From Streptomyces sp. NRRL S-244 (GTDB lineage: Bacteria > Actinomycetota > Actinomycetes > Streptomycetales > Streptomycetaceae), in assembly GCF_000717915.1 (NCBI RefSeq), contig NZ_JOCX01000002.1, positions 186,001-250,000 of the forward strand: a stretch of DNA of 64,000 nucleotides. The letters run 5' to 3'. Within the stretch, counting starts at the first letter, position 1. Each line of letters opens with the position of its first letter. Of the stretch, positions 15,780-25,525 are shown one piece after another. The notes under the pieces were generated by a model. That model saw nothing but the letters and a program-made list of their open reading frames with translations. It made no database searches and was not told the DNA's origin. Made by a program: the position numbers and the translations under genes.

Positions 15780-16601
15780 GTGTCCGGCCCGTCGCCGCGT
15801 AGTACGCGTCGCTGTCATCCCCTGCACCCGAGACTCAACAACCGAGAGGAAACCACCCAGATGGTCCCGGAACATCGCGTGCGCGACATGCTCCACGACT
15901 GAGACCTGATCGCCGCCAGACCACCTCAGCCGCGTAGCGATCCACGGCGGCCTATGCCCAGCCCCGGACAACCGCCGGCCGCCTTCGATGAGGAGCGCGT
16001 AGCGATCTGGCGCGGGCGGGGGTCCCGATGGGCTGCTGGTCGTTGTTTCGTGCGGGTAGAGCCGCCCCGACCCGGAACGTGCCTGCTTTATGGGCCCGGG
16101 TGGGAGGCTGCTTCATTGCCCGGGCCCCGGGCCCCGGACCCTGTCCGGCCGGGGTGGTGGGCCTTGGCCGGACGTCGTCCCGGGGAACGCGGCAGTCGCT
16201 GCCTGGTCTGCCCGTGTGGCTCCTTCTGACCCGTGCCGTTCTTTTGGGGGGTTCCCGGCAGTCCTTGTCCTTCCGGTGCGGGCCGGCCCGCACCGGAAGG
16301 ACTATGGGACTGACGGGAAACCCCCAAACCCTCCCTGATGCCGAGGAATTGGGTGCGGAACCCCGACGTACCGGACCACAGGCCGATTCGGCTCAGCACG
16401 GTGCAGCTGTCCCCGACCCCGCCCTGCAATCCGCTGCCGCATCACTCCACTGCGGGTGGGGGCGGGTGGGCAAACGCCGGGTCCGGTGGGGGCGAGGGGG
16501 GTGAGGGCCCCGAGCAAGCGAGCGCAGTGGTGCGGACAAGGGGGCAAGGTCCCCGCCCGGCGGACAGCCGGAAGGCCCGTCGGCCCGACACCCCGACAGC
16601 C
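15780..16601. other. Gene-poor stretch with a tiny ORF and an inverted repeat
   Basis: More than 800 bases without a supportable gene. A 13-codon reading frame (15861-15902, ATG to TGA) follows GAGAGGAAACC and may be a truncated start of a lost gene or a leader peptide. Longer open frames here lack ribosome sites and show no domain. The notable element is the large inverted repeat at 16242-16328. CCGGGCCCCGGGCCCCGG near 16120-16137 is simple GC repetition. Confidence 0.6.
16242..16328. repeat. Large imperfect inverted repeat, about 43 nt per arm
   Basis: The core is a perfect 36-bp palindrome (16267-16302; left arm GTCCTTCCGGTGCGGGCC). Pairing continues outward with few mismatches: TTTGGGGGGTTCCCGGCAGT on the left matches the complement of 16309-16328 on the right. 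No transposase lies nearby. It could be a terminator of unusual length, a miniature element, or a replication or recombination site of a decayed element. Confidence 0.7.
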
Positions 16602-16637
16602 GGAAGGCCCGGCCCCCCTGAGGGGGTCGGGCCTTCC
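16602..16637. terminator. Terminator after kgd
   Basis: Left arm GGAAGGCCCGGCCCCCC (16602-16618) pairs with GGGGTCGGGCCTTCC (about 16623-16637) across a short loop. It lies 23 nt beyond the kgd stop on the minus strand. Confidence 0.8.
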
Positions 16638-16659
16638 GTCGTTCGAGTCAGCGCAGCGA

Positions 16660-19600
16660 CTACGCCTCGAAGACCTCGTTCAGCAGGAGCTGCTGCTCCG
16701 CCTGGTGGCGCTTCGCGGAGCCCACCGCCGGCGAGGAGCCGTGCGGGCGCGAGATGCGCCGCAGGCGCTCGCCCGCCGGGACGTCCGCGCCGACCGCCAG
16801 GTCGAGGTGGTCGATCAGGTTCAGCGCGATGAACGGCCACGCACCCTGGTTCGCCGGCTCCTCCTGCGCCCAGATGTACTTCGCCGCGTTCGGGAACTTG
16901 GCGATCTCCGCCTGGAGCTCGGCACCCGCCAGCGGGTACAGCCGCTCGATGCGGATGATCGCGGTGTCCGTGATGCCGCGCTTCTCCCGCTCGGCCTCCA
17001 GGTCGTAGTAGACCTTGCCCGCGCAGAACACGACCTTGCGAACCGCGTTCGGGTCCACCGTCGAGTCGCCGATCACCGGGCGGAAGGAACCGCTGGTGAA
17101 CTCCTCGGCCTTCGACGCCGCCGCCTTCAGACGCAGCATCGACTTCGGGGTGAAGACGATGAGCGGCTTGTGGTGCGGGTTGTGGACCTGCCAGCGCAGC
17201 AGGTGGAAGTAGTTCGACGGCAGGGTCGGCATCGCGACCGTCATGTTGTCCTGCGCGCACATCTGCAGGAAGCGCTCGGGACGCGCGGACGAGTGGTCCG
17301 GGCCCTGGCCCTCGTAGCCGTGCGGCAGGAGCAGCGTGACACCGCTGGTCTGGCCCCACTTCTGCTCCGCGGAGGAGATGAACTCGTCCACGACGGTCTG
17401 CGCGCCGTTGACGAAGTCACCGAACTGGGCCTCCCAGAGGACCAGCGCGTCCGGGCGGGCCAGCGAGTAGCCGTACTCGAAGCCCATGGCCGCGTACTCG
17501 GAGAGCAGCGAGTCGTAGACGTTGAAGCGGGCCTGCTCGTCCGACAGGTACTGCAGCGGGGTGTAGTCCTCGCCCGTCTCCCGGTCGATCAGCACCGCGT
17601 GGCGCTGGCCGAACGTGCCGCGGCGGGAGTCCTGGCCGGACAGCCGGACCGGGGTGCCCTCCATCAGCAGCGAGCCGAAGGCGAGGGTCTCGCCCATGCC
17701 CCAGTCGATGGTGCCCTCGTCGATCATCGCCGCGCGGCGCTGCAGCTGCGGCAGCAGACGCGGGTGCACGGTGACGTGGTCCGGGATGTTGACCTGGGAC
17801 TCGGCGATCCGCTTGACGACCTCCTGGGAGACCGACGTGTTCACCTTGACCGGGAACTCCTGCGCGGTCTGCGCCGGGGACACGGGGGCGCCGACGGGCT
17901 GCGTGGAGGCCTCGCGGACCTCCGCGAAGACCTTCTCCAGCTGGCCCTGGAAGTCCTGGAGCGCCTGCTCCGCCTCTTCCAGGGTGATGTCGCCGCGACC
18001 GATGAGGGACTCGGTGTACAGCTTGCGCACCGAGCGCTTCTTGTCGATCAGGTCGTACATCAGCGGCTGCGTGAACGCCGGGTTGTCCGACTCGTTGTGA
18101 CCGCGGCGGCGGTAGCAGATGAGGTCGATGACGACGTCCTTGTTGAACGCCTGACGGAACTCGAAGGCGAGCCGCGCGATGCGGACCACGGCCTCCGGGT
18201 CGTCGCCGTTCACGTGGAAGATCGGCGCCTCGATCATGCGGGCCACGTCGGTCGCGTACATCGAGGAACGCGAGGACTCCGGGGCGGCGGTGAAGCCGAC
18301 CTGGTTGTTGATGACCACGTGCACGGTGCCGCCGGTGCGGTAGCCGCGCAGCTGCGACATGTTCAGGGTCTCGGCGACGACACCCTGGCCGGCGAAGGCC
18401 GCGTCACCGTGCAGGGCGACGGGCAGGACGGTGAAGTCCGTGCCGCCCTTGTTGATGACGTCCTGCTTGGCGCGGGCGACACCCTCCAGGACCGGGTCCA
18501 CGGCCTCCAGGTGCGAGGGGTTGGCGACGAGCGAGACCTTGATCTGCTCCCCGTCCAGGCCCGTGAAGGTGCCCTCGGCGCCCAGGTGGTACTTGACGTC
18601 GCCGGAGCCGTGCATGGACTTCGGGTCGAGGTTGCCCTCGAACTCGCGGAAGATCTGCGCGTACGACTTGCCGACGATGTTCGCGAGCACGTTCAGGCGG
18701 CCGCGGTGGGCCATGCCGATGACGACCTCGTCGAGGCGGGCCTCGGCGGCCGAGTCGAGGACGGCGTCGAGCAGCGGGATGACGGACTCGCCGCCCTCCA
18801 GCGAGAAGCGCTTCTGGCCGACGTACTTCGTCTGCAGGAACGTCTCGAAGGCCTCCGCCGCGTTCAGGCGGCGCAGGATGCGCAGCTGCTCCTCGCGCTC
18901 CGGCTTGGAGTGCGGGCGCTCGATGCGGTCCTGGATCCAGCGGCGCTGCTTCGGGTCCTGGATGTGCATGAACTCGACGCCGGTGGTGCGGCAGTACGAG
19001 TCGCGCAGCACGCCGAGGATGTCGCGGAGCTTCATCATCGACTTGCCGGAGAAGCCGCCGACCGCGAACTCGCGCTCCAGGTCCCACAGGGTGAGGCCGT
19101 GCTCGGTGATGTCGAGGTCGGGGTGCTTGCGCTGCTTGTACTCCAGCGGGTCGGTGTCGGCCATGACGTGGCCGCGGACCCGGTAGGAGTGGATGAGCTC
19201 GAAGACGCGGGCGGCCTTCGTGACGTCGTCGTCGTGCGAGGCGTCGATGTCCCGGAGCCAGCGGACCGGCTCGTACGGGATGCGCAGGGCCTCGAACACG
19301 TCGTCGTAGAAGCCGCTCTCGCCGAGCAGCATGTTCGCGACGATGCGCAGGAACTCGCCGGAGGCCGCGCCCTGGATGACCCGGTGGTCGTAGGTCGAGG
19401 TCAGGGTCATGACCTTGGAGATGCCCAGCTTGTTCAGGGTGTCCTGGGAGGTGCCCTGGAACTCGGCGGGGTAGTCCATGGAGCCGACGCCCATGATGAC
19501 CGACTGTCCGGGCATCAGGCGGGGCACGGAGTGGACGGTGCCCAGGCCGCCGGGGTTGGTCAGCGAGACGGTGACGCCGGTGAAGTCGTCCATCGTCAGC

Positions 19601-20568
19601 TTGCCGACGCGGGCGCGGCGGACGATGTCCTCGTACGCCTGCCAGAACTCGAAGAAGTTGAGGGTCTCGGCCTTCTTGATGCCGGCGACGACGAGCTGGC
19701 GGTCGCCGTTGGGCTTCACCAGGTCGATCGCGAGGCCGAAGTTCACGTGCTCCGGCTTGACCAGGGTGGGCTTGCCGTCCTTCTCCGCGAAGGAGTAGTT
19801 CATCGACGGCATGGCCTTGATGGCCTGCACCATCGCGTAGCCGATCAGGTGCGTGAAGGAGATCTTCCCGCCCCGGGCGCGCTTCAGGTGGTTGTTGATG
19901 ACGATGCGGTTGTCGAACAGCAGCTTCACCGGGACGGCGCGGACGGACGTGGCCGTCGGGACGTCGAGGGAGGCGTTCATGTTCTTGGCCACGGCGGCCG
20001 CCGGGCCGCGGAGCGTCACCAGTTCGGGGCCCGCGGGGGCCTCGGTGGCGGGCGCGGCCTTCGGGGCGGCGGCGGGAGCGGGGGCGGCGGCGGGAGCGGC
20101 GGCCGGAGCCGGAGCCGGGGCCTGAGGGGCTGCGGCGGCCGGTGCGGCGGCCTGGGCCTGGGAGGTGACAGTCACAGCAGGGGCACCAGAGGGGGTGGCA
20201 GGAGCAGGGGCAGGAGCTGACACAGGCGTGCGCGCGGCGGCAAGAGACGGCGCGGCGGCGCTCGCCGCCCCCGTGGCGGCGGCGTCGGAGACCTGCGGGG
20301 CGACAGCGGCGGCGGCCTGTGCGGAGGCGCCGTCCGTCGTCGGGGACTTCTTGGGCTCGTCCGGCTTCACCGGAGACGCAGCGCCCCCCGGCTTGTAGTC
20401 GGCGAAGAAGTCCCACCAGGCCCGGTCGACCGAATTCGGGTCCTGGAGGTACTGCTGATAGATCTCGTCGACGAGCCACTCGTTGGCACCGAAGCCTGAG
20501 GCAGGGGTCTTCCCGCCCTCTGCTGCTTCGGTCGTGGTGCTCGGGTTACTGGGGGACTGTGGCGACAC
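16660..20568 (-). CDS. kgd: Multifunctional 2-oxoglutarate decarboxylase/dehydrogenase with E2 domain
   Basis: About 1302 residues. This TCA-cycle enzyme joins an N-terminal E1 anchor ([20 protein letters not shown]), a long Ala/Pro linker (about 50-190), a succinyltransferase E2 catalytic domain ending near the DHRVIQG motif (about residue 390), and a thiamine-diphosphate E1 domain. The E1 cofactor motif [18 protein letters not shown] lies near residue 719. This fused form replaces separate SucA and SucB in actinobacteria and is usually controlled by the FHA protein GarA/OdhI. The GTG at 20568 ([10 protein letters not shown]) fits family starts and has GAAGAGG upstream; an in-frame GTG at 20595 has no ribosome site. 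It is monocistronic. Confidence 0.96.
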   Translation of the reverse strand: MSPQSPSNPSTTTEAAEGGKTPASGFGANEWLVDEIYQQYLQDPNSVDRAWWDFFADYKPGGAASPVKPDEPKKSPTTDGASAQAAAAVAPQVSDAAATGAASAAAPSLAAARTPVSAPAPAPATPSGAPAVTVTSQAQAAAPAAAAPQAPAPAPAAAPAAAPAPAAAPKAAPATEAPAGPELVTLRGPAAAVAKNMNASLDVPTATSVRAVPVKLLFDNRIVINNHLKRARGGKISFTHLIGYAMVQAIKAMPSMNYSFAEKDGKPTLVKPEHVNFGLAIDLVKPNGDRQLVVAGIKKAETLNFFEFWQAYEDIVRRARVGKLTMDDFTGVTVSLTNPGGLGTVHSVPRLMPGQSVIMGVGSMDYPAEFQGTSQDTLNKLGISKVMTLTSTYDHRVIQGAASGEFLRIVANMLLGESGFYDDVFEALRIPYEPVRWLRDIDASHDDDVTKAARVFELIHSYRVRGHVMADTDPLEYKQRKHPDLDITEHGLTLWDLEREFAVGGFSGKSMMKLRDILGVLRDSYCRTTGVEFMHIQDPKQRRWIQDRIERPHSKPEREEQLRILRRLNAAEAFETFLQTKYVGQKRFSLEGGESVIPLLDAVLDSAAEARLDEVVIGMAHRGRLNVLANIVGKSYAQIFREFEGNLDPKSMHGSGDVKYHLGAEGTFTGLDGEQIKVSLVANPSHLEAVDPVLEGVARAKQDVINKGGTDFTVLPVALHGDAAFAGQGVVAETLNMSQLRGYRTGGTVHVVINNQVGFTAAPESSRSSMYATDVARMIEAPIFHVNGDDPEAVVRIARLAFEFRQAFNKDVVIDLICYRRRGHNESDNPAFTQPLMYDLIDKKRSVRKLYTESLIGRGDITLEEAEQALQDFQGQLEKVFAEVREASTQPVGAPVSPAQTAQEFPVKVNTSVSQEVVKRIAESQVNIPDHVTVHPRLLPQLQRRAAMIDEGTIDWGMGETLAFGSLLMEGTPVRLSGQDSRRGTFGQRHAVLIDRETGEDYTPLQYLSDEQARFNVYDSLLSEYAAMGFEYGYSLARPDALVLWEAQFGDFVNGAQTVVDEFISSAEQKWGQTSGVTLLLPHGYEGQGPDHSSARPERFLQMCAQDNMTVAMPTLPSNYFHLLRWQVHNPHHKPLIVFTPKSMLRLKAAASKAEEFTSGSFRPVIGDSTVDPNAVRKVVFCAGKVYYDLEAEREKRGITDTAIIRIERLYPLAGAELQAEIAKFPNAAKYIWAQEEPANQGAWPFIALNLIDHLDLAVGADVPAGERLRRISRPHGSSPAVGSAKRHQAEQQLLLNEVFEA

Positions 20569-20827
20569 GGCGGCAACCGCCCTCTTCCGCTTCACAAGGT
20601 ATGGACAGCGGGAATAAAGGCTACGCCTCCCAGGCCGGTGGATGCAGACCGGGCCGGAGATACGTCATGTAGGTCACACCGAACGGCGGGTTTCGCCGCT
20701 CTGAATGGCGGGAAACGAGCCTGGTTCGGGTAGGGGGCACCGTGGTTGCGGCCCCCATGGCTTCGCACCCCTGACGGACCCCGGGCACGTGTGGCCGAGA
20801 TCATGTCCTACGCACTCGAACCCTACG

Positions 20828-21949
20828 TCAATGTGACGCCGGGGAGCTGCCCGGAAGCGTGACGAGGATGCGGCAGCCGCGTGACGATTCGGCCACCCCG
20901 ATATGCCCTCCGTGCAGGCCGACGGCCCAGCGGGCGATCGCGAGCCCCAGTCCGGTGCCCCCGTCGCCGCCGTTCGCGCTGCCCCGGTTGAACCGCTCGA
21001 AGACCCGGTGCCGCTCGGCCTCCGGGATGCCCGGGCCCTCGTCCCGTACCTCCAGCGCCAGGCTCCCGGGTCCGTCGCCCTCCCGGGCCCGGACCGTGAC
21101 CCGGCCGTGCGGCGGGCTGTGCTTGACCGCGTTGTCGATCAGGTTCGCCACCACCTGGTGCAGGCGCTCGGCGTCCGCGTACGCCGTGAGCTCGGGCGGG
21201 AACACGTCCAAGTGCAGGTGCACGTCGTTGCGGGTGTGCCCGCCGGAGCCGGAGAGCAGCCCCGGCCGGCCGGCGGCCGCGAGCCCCGATTCCTTCAGGA
21301 CCCCCGACAGGTACGGCCACACCTCGAAGCGGCGGGCCTTCAGCGGCACCACCCCGTTGTCCACCCGGGACAGGTCCAGCAGGGTCTCCACGAGCCGGCC
21401 CAGGCGCTCGGTCTGCTTCAGCATCGTGCGCATGGTCTCCGGATCGGCGGCCGAGACCCCGTCCACCACGTTCTCCAGCACCGCCCGCAGCGCCGCGATC
21501 GGCGTGCGCAGCTCGTGCGAGACGTTGGCGACCAGCTCCTTGCGGTGCCGGTCCACCGCCTCCAGGTCGTCCGCCATCAGATTGATGGTGGAGGCCAGGT
21601 CGCCCAGCTCGTCGCGGCGGTCGGCCCCGCGCACCCGGCGCGTGTAGTCCCCGTCGGATATCGCCCGGGCCACCGTGGTCATCTCGTCCAGCGGCGCGGT
21701 CAGGCTGTGCGCCACGAACTGCGTGATCAGCATCGAGGCGATCACCGAGAACACCGTGATGAACCGGAACTCGGTGCTCGTGCGCACCGCCACCATCAGC
21801 AGGCCCGTCGTGATGAAGACCGAGACCACGACGAGCGTGCCCAGCTTGGTCTTGATCGAGAACGGGGAGAACGGCCGAAGCCCCCCGGTGCGAGCACCGG
21901 CTCCACCGGAGCGGCCGGCGCCGCGCCCTCGATCGCGCCCGATGCTCAC
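20828..21949 (-). CDS. Two-component sensor histidine kinase
   Basis: A 373-residue membrane kinase. There are two hydrophobic segments near the N-terminus (LGTLVVVSVFITTGLLM and the following VFSVIASMLITQFV) with almost no extracytoplasmic loop. HAMP follows, then the dimerisation helix with phospho-acceptor His in ANVSHELRTP, and an ATPase domain with NLIDNAVKH, DEGPGI and GGTGLGL boxes. The tiny sensor loop suggests that it senses a membrane or cytoplasmic signal. Its GTG overlaps the regulator stop by 4 bp (GTGA), so it is co-translated with the response regulator upstream. The pair sits next to kgd, but no link to metabolism can be shown. Confidence 0.93.
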   Translation of the reverse strand: MSIGRDRGRGAGRSGGAGARTGGLRPFSPFSIKTKLGTLVVVSVFITTGLLMVAVRTSTEFRFITVFSVIASMLITQFVAHSLTAPLDEMTTVARAISDGDYTRRVRGADRRDELGDLASTINLMADDLEAVDRHRKELVANVSHELRTPIAALRAVLENVVDGVSAADPETMRTMLKQTERLGRLVETLLDLSRVDNGVVPLKARRFEVWPYLSGVLKESGLAAAGRPGLLSGSGGHTRNDVHLHLDVFPPELTAYADAERLHQVVANLIDNAVKHSPPHGRVTVRAREGDGPGSLALEVRDEGPGIPEAERHRVFERFNRGSANGGDGGTGLGLAIARWAVGLHGGHIGVAESSRGCRILVTLPGSSPASH

Positions 21950-22686
21950 GCCTGGGCCGGGGTCTCCAGGGCGTACCCGACGCCGTGGACGGTACGGATC
22001 CGCTCCGCCCCGATCTTGCGGCGCAGGGCCTTGATGTGGCTGTCGACCGTACGGGTGCCGGACGCGTCGGCCCAGTCCCACACCTCGGCGAGCAGCTGCT
22101 CCCGCGAGAGCACCGCCCGCGGGGTCCCGGCCAGGCAGACCAGCAGGTCGAACTCGGTCGGCGTCAGGTGCACGTCCTCGGCCTGCACCCGGACCCGGCG
22201 CTGCGCGTGGTCGATCTCCAGATCGCCCAGGCGCAGGGTGGCCCCGCGCGGGGCGGTGGCGGCCAGGGTGGCCCGCTCCACGCGCCGCAGCAGGACGTGG
22301 ACCCGCGCCGCGAGCTCGCGCATGGAGAACGGCTTCGTCATGTAGTCGTCCGCGCCGACCCCGAGCCCGACCAGCATGTCGGTCTCGTCGTCCCGCGCGG
22401 TGAGCATCAGTACCGGCACCGGCCGCTGCGCCTGGACCCGGCGGCAGACCTCCAGGCCGTCGAAGCCGGGCAGCATGACGTCGAGGACCAGCAGCTCGGG
22501 CTGCCAGCTCTCCGCCGCCGCCACGGCGGCCGGGCCGTCGAACGCGGCCTGCACCTGGAAGCCCTCGGCGCGCAGCCGCGCCGCGATGGCGTCGGCGATC
22601 GTACGGTCGTCCTCGACCACGAGCACGCGCCGCTGAGCGCCGGGGGTGGCCGCGGCGCCGCCGTGGGTGGTGTGTGTCTGTTCCAT
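21946..22686 (-). CDS. OmpR/PhoB-family response regulator
   Basis: A 246-residue DNA-binding regulator. The receiver domain (about 20-135) has acidic residues in VVEDDRT, the phospho-acceptor Asp in LVLDVMLPG, Thr in LTARDDE and Lys in TKPF. The C-terminal winged helix (about 150-240) has LTPTEFDLL and VDSHIKALRRKIG. It is first in the operon with the kinase. Its ribosome site is AGGGGCGGG before the ATG. Target genes are unknown. Confidence 0.94.
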   Translation of the reverse strand: MEQTHTTHGGAAATPGAQRRVLVVEDDRTIADAIAARLRAEGFQVQAAFDGPAAVAAAESWQPELLVLDVMLPGFDGLEVCRRVQAQRPVPVLMLTARDDETDMLVGLGVGADDYMTKPFSMRELAARVHVLLRRVERATLAATAPRGATLRLGDLEIDHAQRRVRVQAEDVHLTPTEFDLLVCLAGTPRAVLSREQLLAEVWDWADASGTRTVDSHIKALRRKIGAERIRTVHGVGYALETPAQA

Positions 22687-22823
22687 GTCCCGCCCCTGAA
22701 GATCCGCGTGGTAGGGGTGCAGCGTAGAGGAGGCACCGGCCTGCGGCTATGCGGGGTTCAGACAGGGGAACGTGCGGAACCAGTGGTTCCGATTATGGCG
22801 GGTATGCGGATATGGGCGGTGAT

Positions 22824-22860
22824 GCCGGGTGGCCGTCCCCCCACAGAACGGCCACCCGGC
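22824..22860. terminator. Terminator after the GH3 gene
   Basis: A perfect 13-bp stem, GCCGGGTGGCCGT (22824-22836) with 22848-22860, and an 11-nt loop. It lies 52 nt beyond the GH3 stop on the minus strand. Confidence 0.75.
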
Positions 22861-22912
22861 GCGCGGTGATCGTCAGCCACCGCGCGCATGTGGCGACCTT
22901 TTTGTCGACCCC

Positions 22913-24685
22913 CTACAGGGACAGGCCGTGCCCGTACGGGAACACAGGGTCGACCGTGTCGTTCGGCACGTCCGGCCGCGAGGCCTCCACCGCCGCCATC
23001 GACCGCGGCAGCTCGAAGGGCAGCCGCCCCTCCGCCGCGGCCCGGCCGAAGGCCACGTCCAGCAGCGCGGCGTCCTCGGCGCCGTAGTCCGCGATCAGCG
23101 CCGCCGCCCGCTCTGCGATCTCCGGGATCACCGCCGCCCGCTCCAGGTTGATGCAGACCAGGGTCGGTACGGCGGCCAGCAGCGCCAGGATCCGGGACAG
23201 CTCCGGCTCCGGATGGGCCAGCGAGCCCGAGTGGAAGAACGACTCGAAGACGTTCTCCCGCGGCTCGTACGGCGTGCGCAGCCGCAGCACCGCCAGATCG
23301 GCCGCCCCCGGTTCGGACACGACCTCGCCGTACCCGGCCGCGACGGCCTCGTCCACGCCCTCCACGTACAGCTTCGGGGTCCCGGAGAGCGGCAGCAGGG
23401 CGCCGGGGTTGGTCAGCACCGTCAGCGAACGGCGCTGGGCCGCCGCCCCCGCCGCCGCGAAATCGGCCCGGCCGACCGTCTCGGCCGCCGCGTCCGGGTC
23501 CACGTACGGGTTCTCGAACAGGCCCAGTACGAACTTCTCGCGCAGCAGCCGCGCCACCGACGCGTCGATCCGCGACCGGGAGATCCGGCCCGAGCGGACC
23601 AGCTCCACGATCACCTCGGGGCACTGCTCGCCGCCGAACTGGTCGCAGCCCGCGTCCAGCGCGCGCGCCGCCCGCTCGGCGACCGCCAGGTGCTCCACCC
23701 CCCAGGCGCGCGCCGGGTGGACCTGGCCGAAGATCGACGCGTCGTTGAGCAGCCCCCAGTCGGTGCAGACGATCCCCTCGAAGCCCAGCTCCTCCCGGAG
23801 CAGGCCCGTGACCACGCCCTTGTTGAAGCCGAAGCCGACCTCCTCCCAGTCCGTGCCGATCGGCTGGCCGTAGTAAGGCATCATCTGCGCGCAGCCGGCG
23901 GCGATCGCCGCCTTGAACGGCTCCAGGTGGTGCTCGCGCATCCCGCCCGGGTAGACCTGCTCCTTGCCGTGCGCGAAGTGGGGGTCCTCGCCGTCCTTCT
24001 GCGGGCCGCCGCCGGGGAAGTGCTTGACCATCGCCGAGACGGACTCGGGGCCGAGCCGCGGGCCCTGGAGCCCGCGGACGTACGCCTGGACCAGCTCGCC
24101 CGTCAGCCGCGCGTCGGAGCCGAAGGTGCCGGTCTGGCGGGCCCAGCGGGGCTCGGTGGCCAGGTCGATCTGCGGGTGCAGGGCGACGCGGAAGCCGACG
24201 GCCAGGTACTCGCGGCGGACGGTGTCCGCGAAGCGGAAGACCAGCTCCGGGTCGCCGATCGCGGCCAGGCCCAGCGCCTCCGGCCAGGCGGAGAAGGCGC
24301 CGGCGTTGAAGGAGGCGCCGACGTTGTCGGTGAAGGCGTGCCGGGGGTCGGTCGAGAGGGTGACCGGGATGCCGAGGCGGGTGGCCGCGGCCATCTCCTG
24401 CACCGCGTTCTGCCACTGCGCCATCTCGCGGGCGCCGTACGTGCCGAGCAGGTTGAAGTGGCTGATGAGCCGGTCCCCGACCAGCTCGGGCGTGGTGAAC
24501 GGGAGCATCGAGCCGTCGGTCTCGGTGACCGGGGTGCCGTCCGGATTCATCATCAGCATGGAGTGGAAGAGCTGGCCGGCCTTCTCCTCCAGCGTCATCC
24601 GGGAGAGCAGGTCCGCCACGCGCAGGTCCACGGGGAGGGCGGCGTCCTTGTACGGGGGGATGGCGGCGGGCGGCGTGGCGTTCAT
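22913..24685 (-). CDS. Glycoside hydrolase family 3 protein (beta-glucosidase-like)
   Basis: A 590-residue hydrolase of the GH3 class. The N-terminal barrel has MTLEEKAGQLF, the KHFPGGG loop (AMVKHFPGGGPQKDGED), and the nucleophile Asp in GIVCTDWG. The C-terminal alpha/beta domain ends VFPYGHGLSL, typical of GH3 beta-glucosidases and exo-hydrolases. There is no signal peptide, so it should act on imported oligosaccharides. The ATG at 24685 has AGGAG 10 nt upstream; a longer N-terminus is possible but is a simple-repeat extension. It is divergent from a TetR regulator, with a shared inverted repeat between them. The natural substrate cannot be read from sequence. Confidence 0.9.
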   Translation of the reverse strand: MNATPPAAIPPYKDAALPVDLRVADLLSRMTLEEKAGQLFHSMLMMNPDGTPVTETDGSMLPFTTPELVGDRLISHFNLLGTYGAREMAQWQNAVQEMAAATRLGIPVTLSTDPRHAFTDNVGASFNAGAFSAWPEALGLAAIGDPELVFRFADTVRREYLAVGFRVALHPQIDLATEPRWARQTGTFGSDARLTGELVQAYVRGLQGPRLGPESVSAMVKHFPGGGPQKDGEDPHFAHGKEQVYPGGMREHHLEPFKAAIAAGCAQMMPYYGQPIGTDWEEVGFGFNKGVVTGLLREELGFEGIVCTDWGLLNDASIFGQVHPARAWGVEHLAVAERAARALDAGCDQFGGEQCPEVIVELVRSGRISRSRIDASVARLLREKFVLGLFENPYVDPDAAAETVGRADFAAAGAAAQRRSLTVLTNPGALLPLSGTPKLYVEGVDEAVAAGYGEVVSEPGAADLAVLRLRTPYEPRENVFESFFHSGSLAHPEPELSRILALLAAVPTLVCINLERAAVIPEIAERAAALIADYGAEDAALLDVAFGRAAAEGRLPFELPRSMAAVEASRPDVPNDTVDPVFPYGHGLSL

Positions 24686-24701
24686 CGGCGTACGGCTCCT
24701 G

Positions 24702-24725
24702 GGTGCGGTGCGGTGCGGTGCGGTG
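24702..24725. repeat. Short tandem repeat GGTGC
   Basis: Nearly five tandem copies of GGTGC in the leader of the GH3 gene. The unit is 5 bp, so copy-number change would not shift a protein frame but could alter the 5' leader. Confidence 0.7.
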
Positions 24726-24759
24726 TGGTTCCGGGGAGGGTGCGCCCACCGTAAGCGCG

Positions 24760-24783
24760 AAAACCTTGCACCCACTAGGTTTT
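24760..24783. promoter_or_regulatory. Candidate TetR operator between GH3 and tetR
   Basis: Inverted repeat AAAACCT (24760-24766) and AGGTTTT (24777-24783) with a 10-nt spacer. It lies in the 160-nt divergent promoter region, between the two starts. TetR proteins usually bind such sites near their own promoter. Confidence 0.65.
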
Positions 24784-24845
24784 GGAAAAGTGACCTGGAT
24801 CACCCCCTCCGGGGGTCCCGGACGGGACCGCCTAGGGTGGTTCGC

Positions 24846-25514
24846 ATGGCACAGCACAAGGAGGCGGCCGCCCCCAAGGCCGCCGGCCGCGGCACCTACG
24901 CGGTGGGCGACGCCCGCCGCCGGAAGATCCTCGACACCGCGGTGGAGCACTTCGCGCAGTGGGGCTTCCACGCCTCCTCGCTCGCCCGCATCGCCCACGA
25001 CTGCGGCATCACCCAGGGCGGGCTCCTGCACCACTTCCGGGGCAAGGAGGACCTGCTGCTGTCGGTGCTGGCGCAGAGCGAGCAGCACGACGTGGAGCGG
25101 CTGTTCGGCGAGCCGGCGCAGTCCGTCGCCGCGTACTACGCGACCGTCGTCGCCCTGGCCGCGGACAACGCCCGCCGGCCCGGCCTCGTACGGATGTACA
25201 ACACGCTGGTCGGCGAGTCCGGGAACCCCGGCCACCCGGCGCACGCGTACTTCACGCAGCGCTACGCCCGGGTGCTCGCCCACAACGTCCGGCTGCTGGA
25301 GACGGGCGTCGCGCGGGGCGAGCTGCGGCCCGGCACCGACTGCGAGGCCGTCGCCCGCGAGACCCTGGCCGTCATGGACGGGCTCCAGATCCAGTGGGTG
25401 CTGGCCCCCGAGGCCGTGGACATGCCGGCCCTGCTGCACGCGTACCTGGACCGCCAGCTGCGCGGGATCTCGACGGCGGGCACGGGCCTGCCGGCGGCCG
25501 CGTCACCGACCTAG
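24846..25514 (+). CDS. TetR-family transcriptional regulator
   Basis: A 222-residue regulator. The N-terminal helix-turn-helix region contains RRRKILDTAVEHFAQWGFHASSLARIAHDCGITQGGLLHHFRGKEDLL; the rest is the ligand and dimer domain. A -10-like TAGGGT sits 7 nt before the ATG and no ribosome site is seen, so the mRNA is probably leaderless. It is divergent from the GH3 gene across the AAAACCT/AGGTTTT repeat, and is probably its repressor responding to a sugar or glycoside. It could also act elsewhere. Confidence 0.9.
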   Translation: MAQHKEAAAPKAAGRGTYAVGDARRRKILDTAVEHFAQWGFHASSLARIAHDCGITQGGLLHHFRGKEDLLLSVLAQSEQHDVERLFGEPAQSVAAYYATVVALAADNARRPGLVRMYNTLVGESGNPGHPAHAYFTQRYARVLAHNVRLLETGVARGELRPGTDCEAVARETLAVMDGLQIQWVLAPEAVDMPALLHAYLDRQLRGISTAGTGLPAAASPT

Positions 25515-25525
25515 CCACGGCCGCG

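Noticed and set aside
16456..20220. Long plus-strand open frame antisense to kgd
   Set aside because: kgd is unmistakable on the other strand; the antisense product is Arg/Leu/Val-rich and domain-free.
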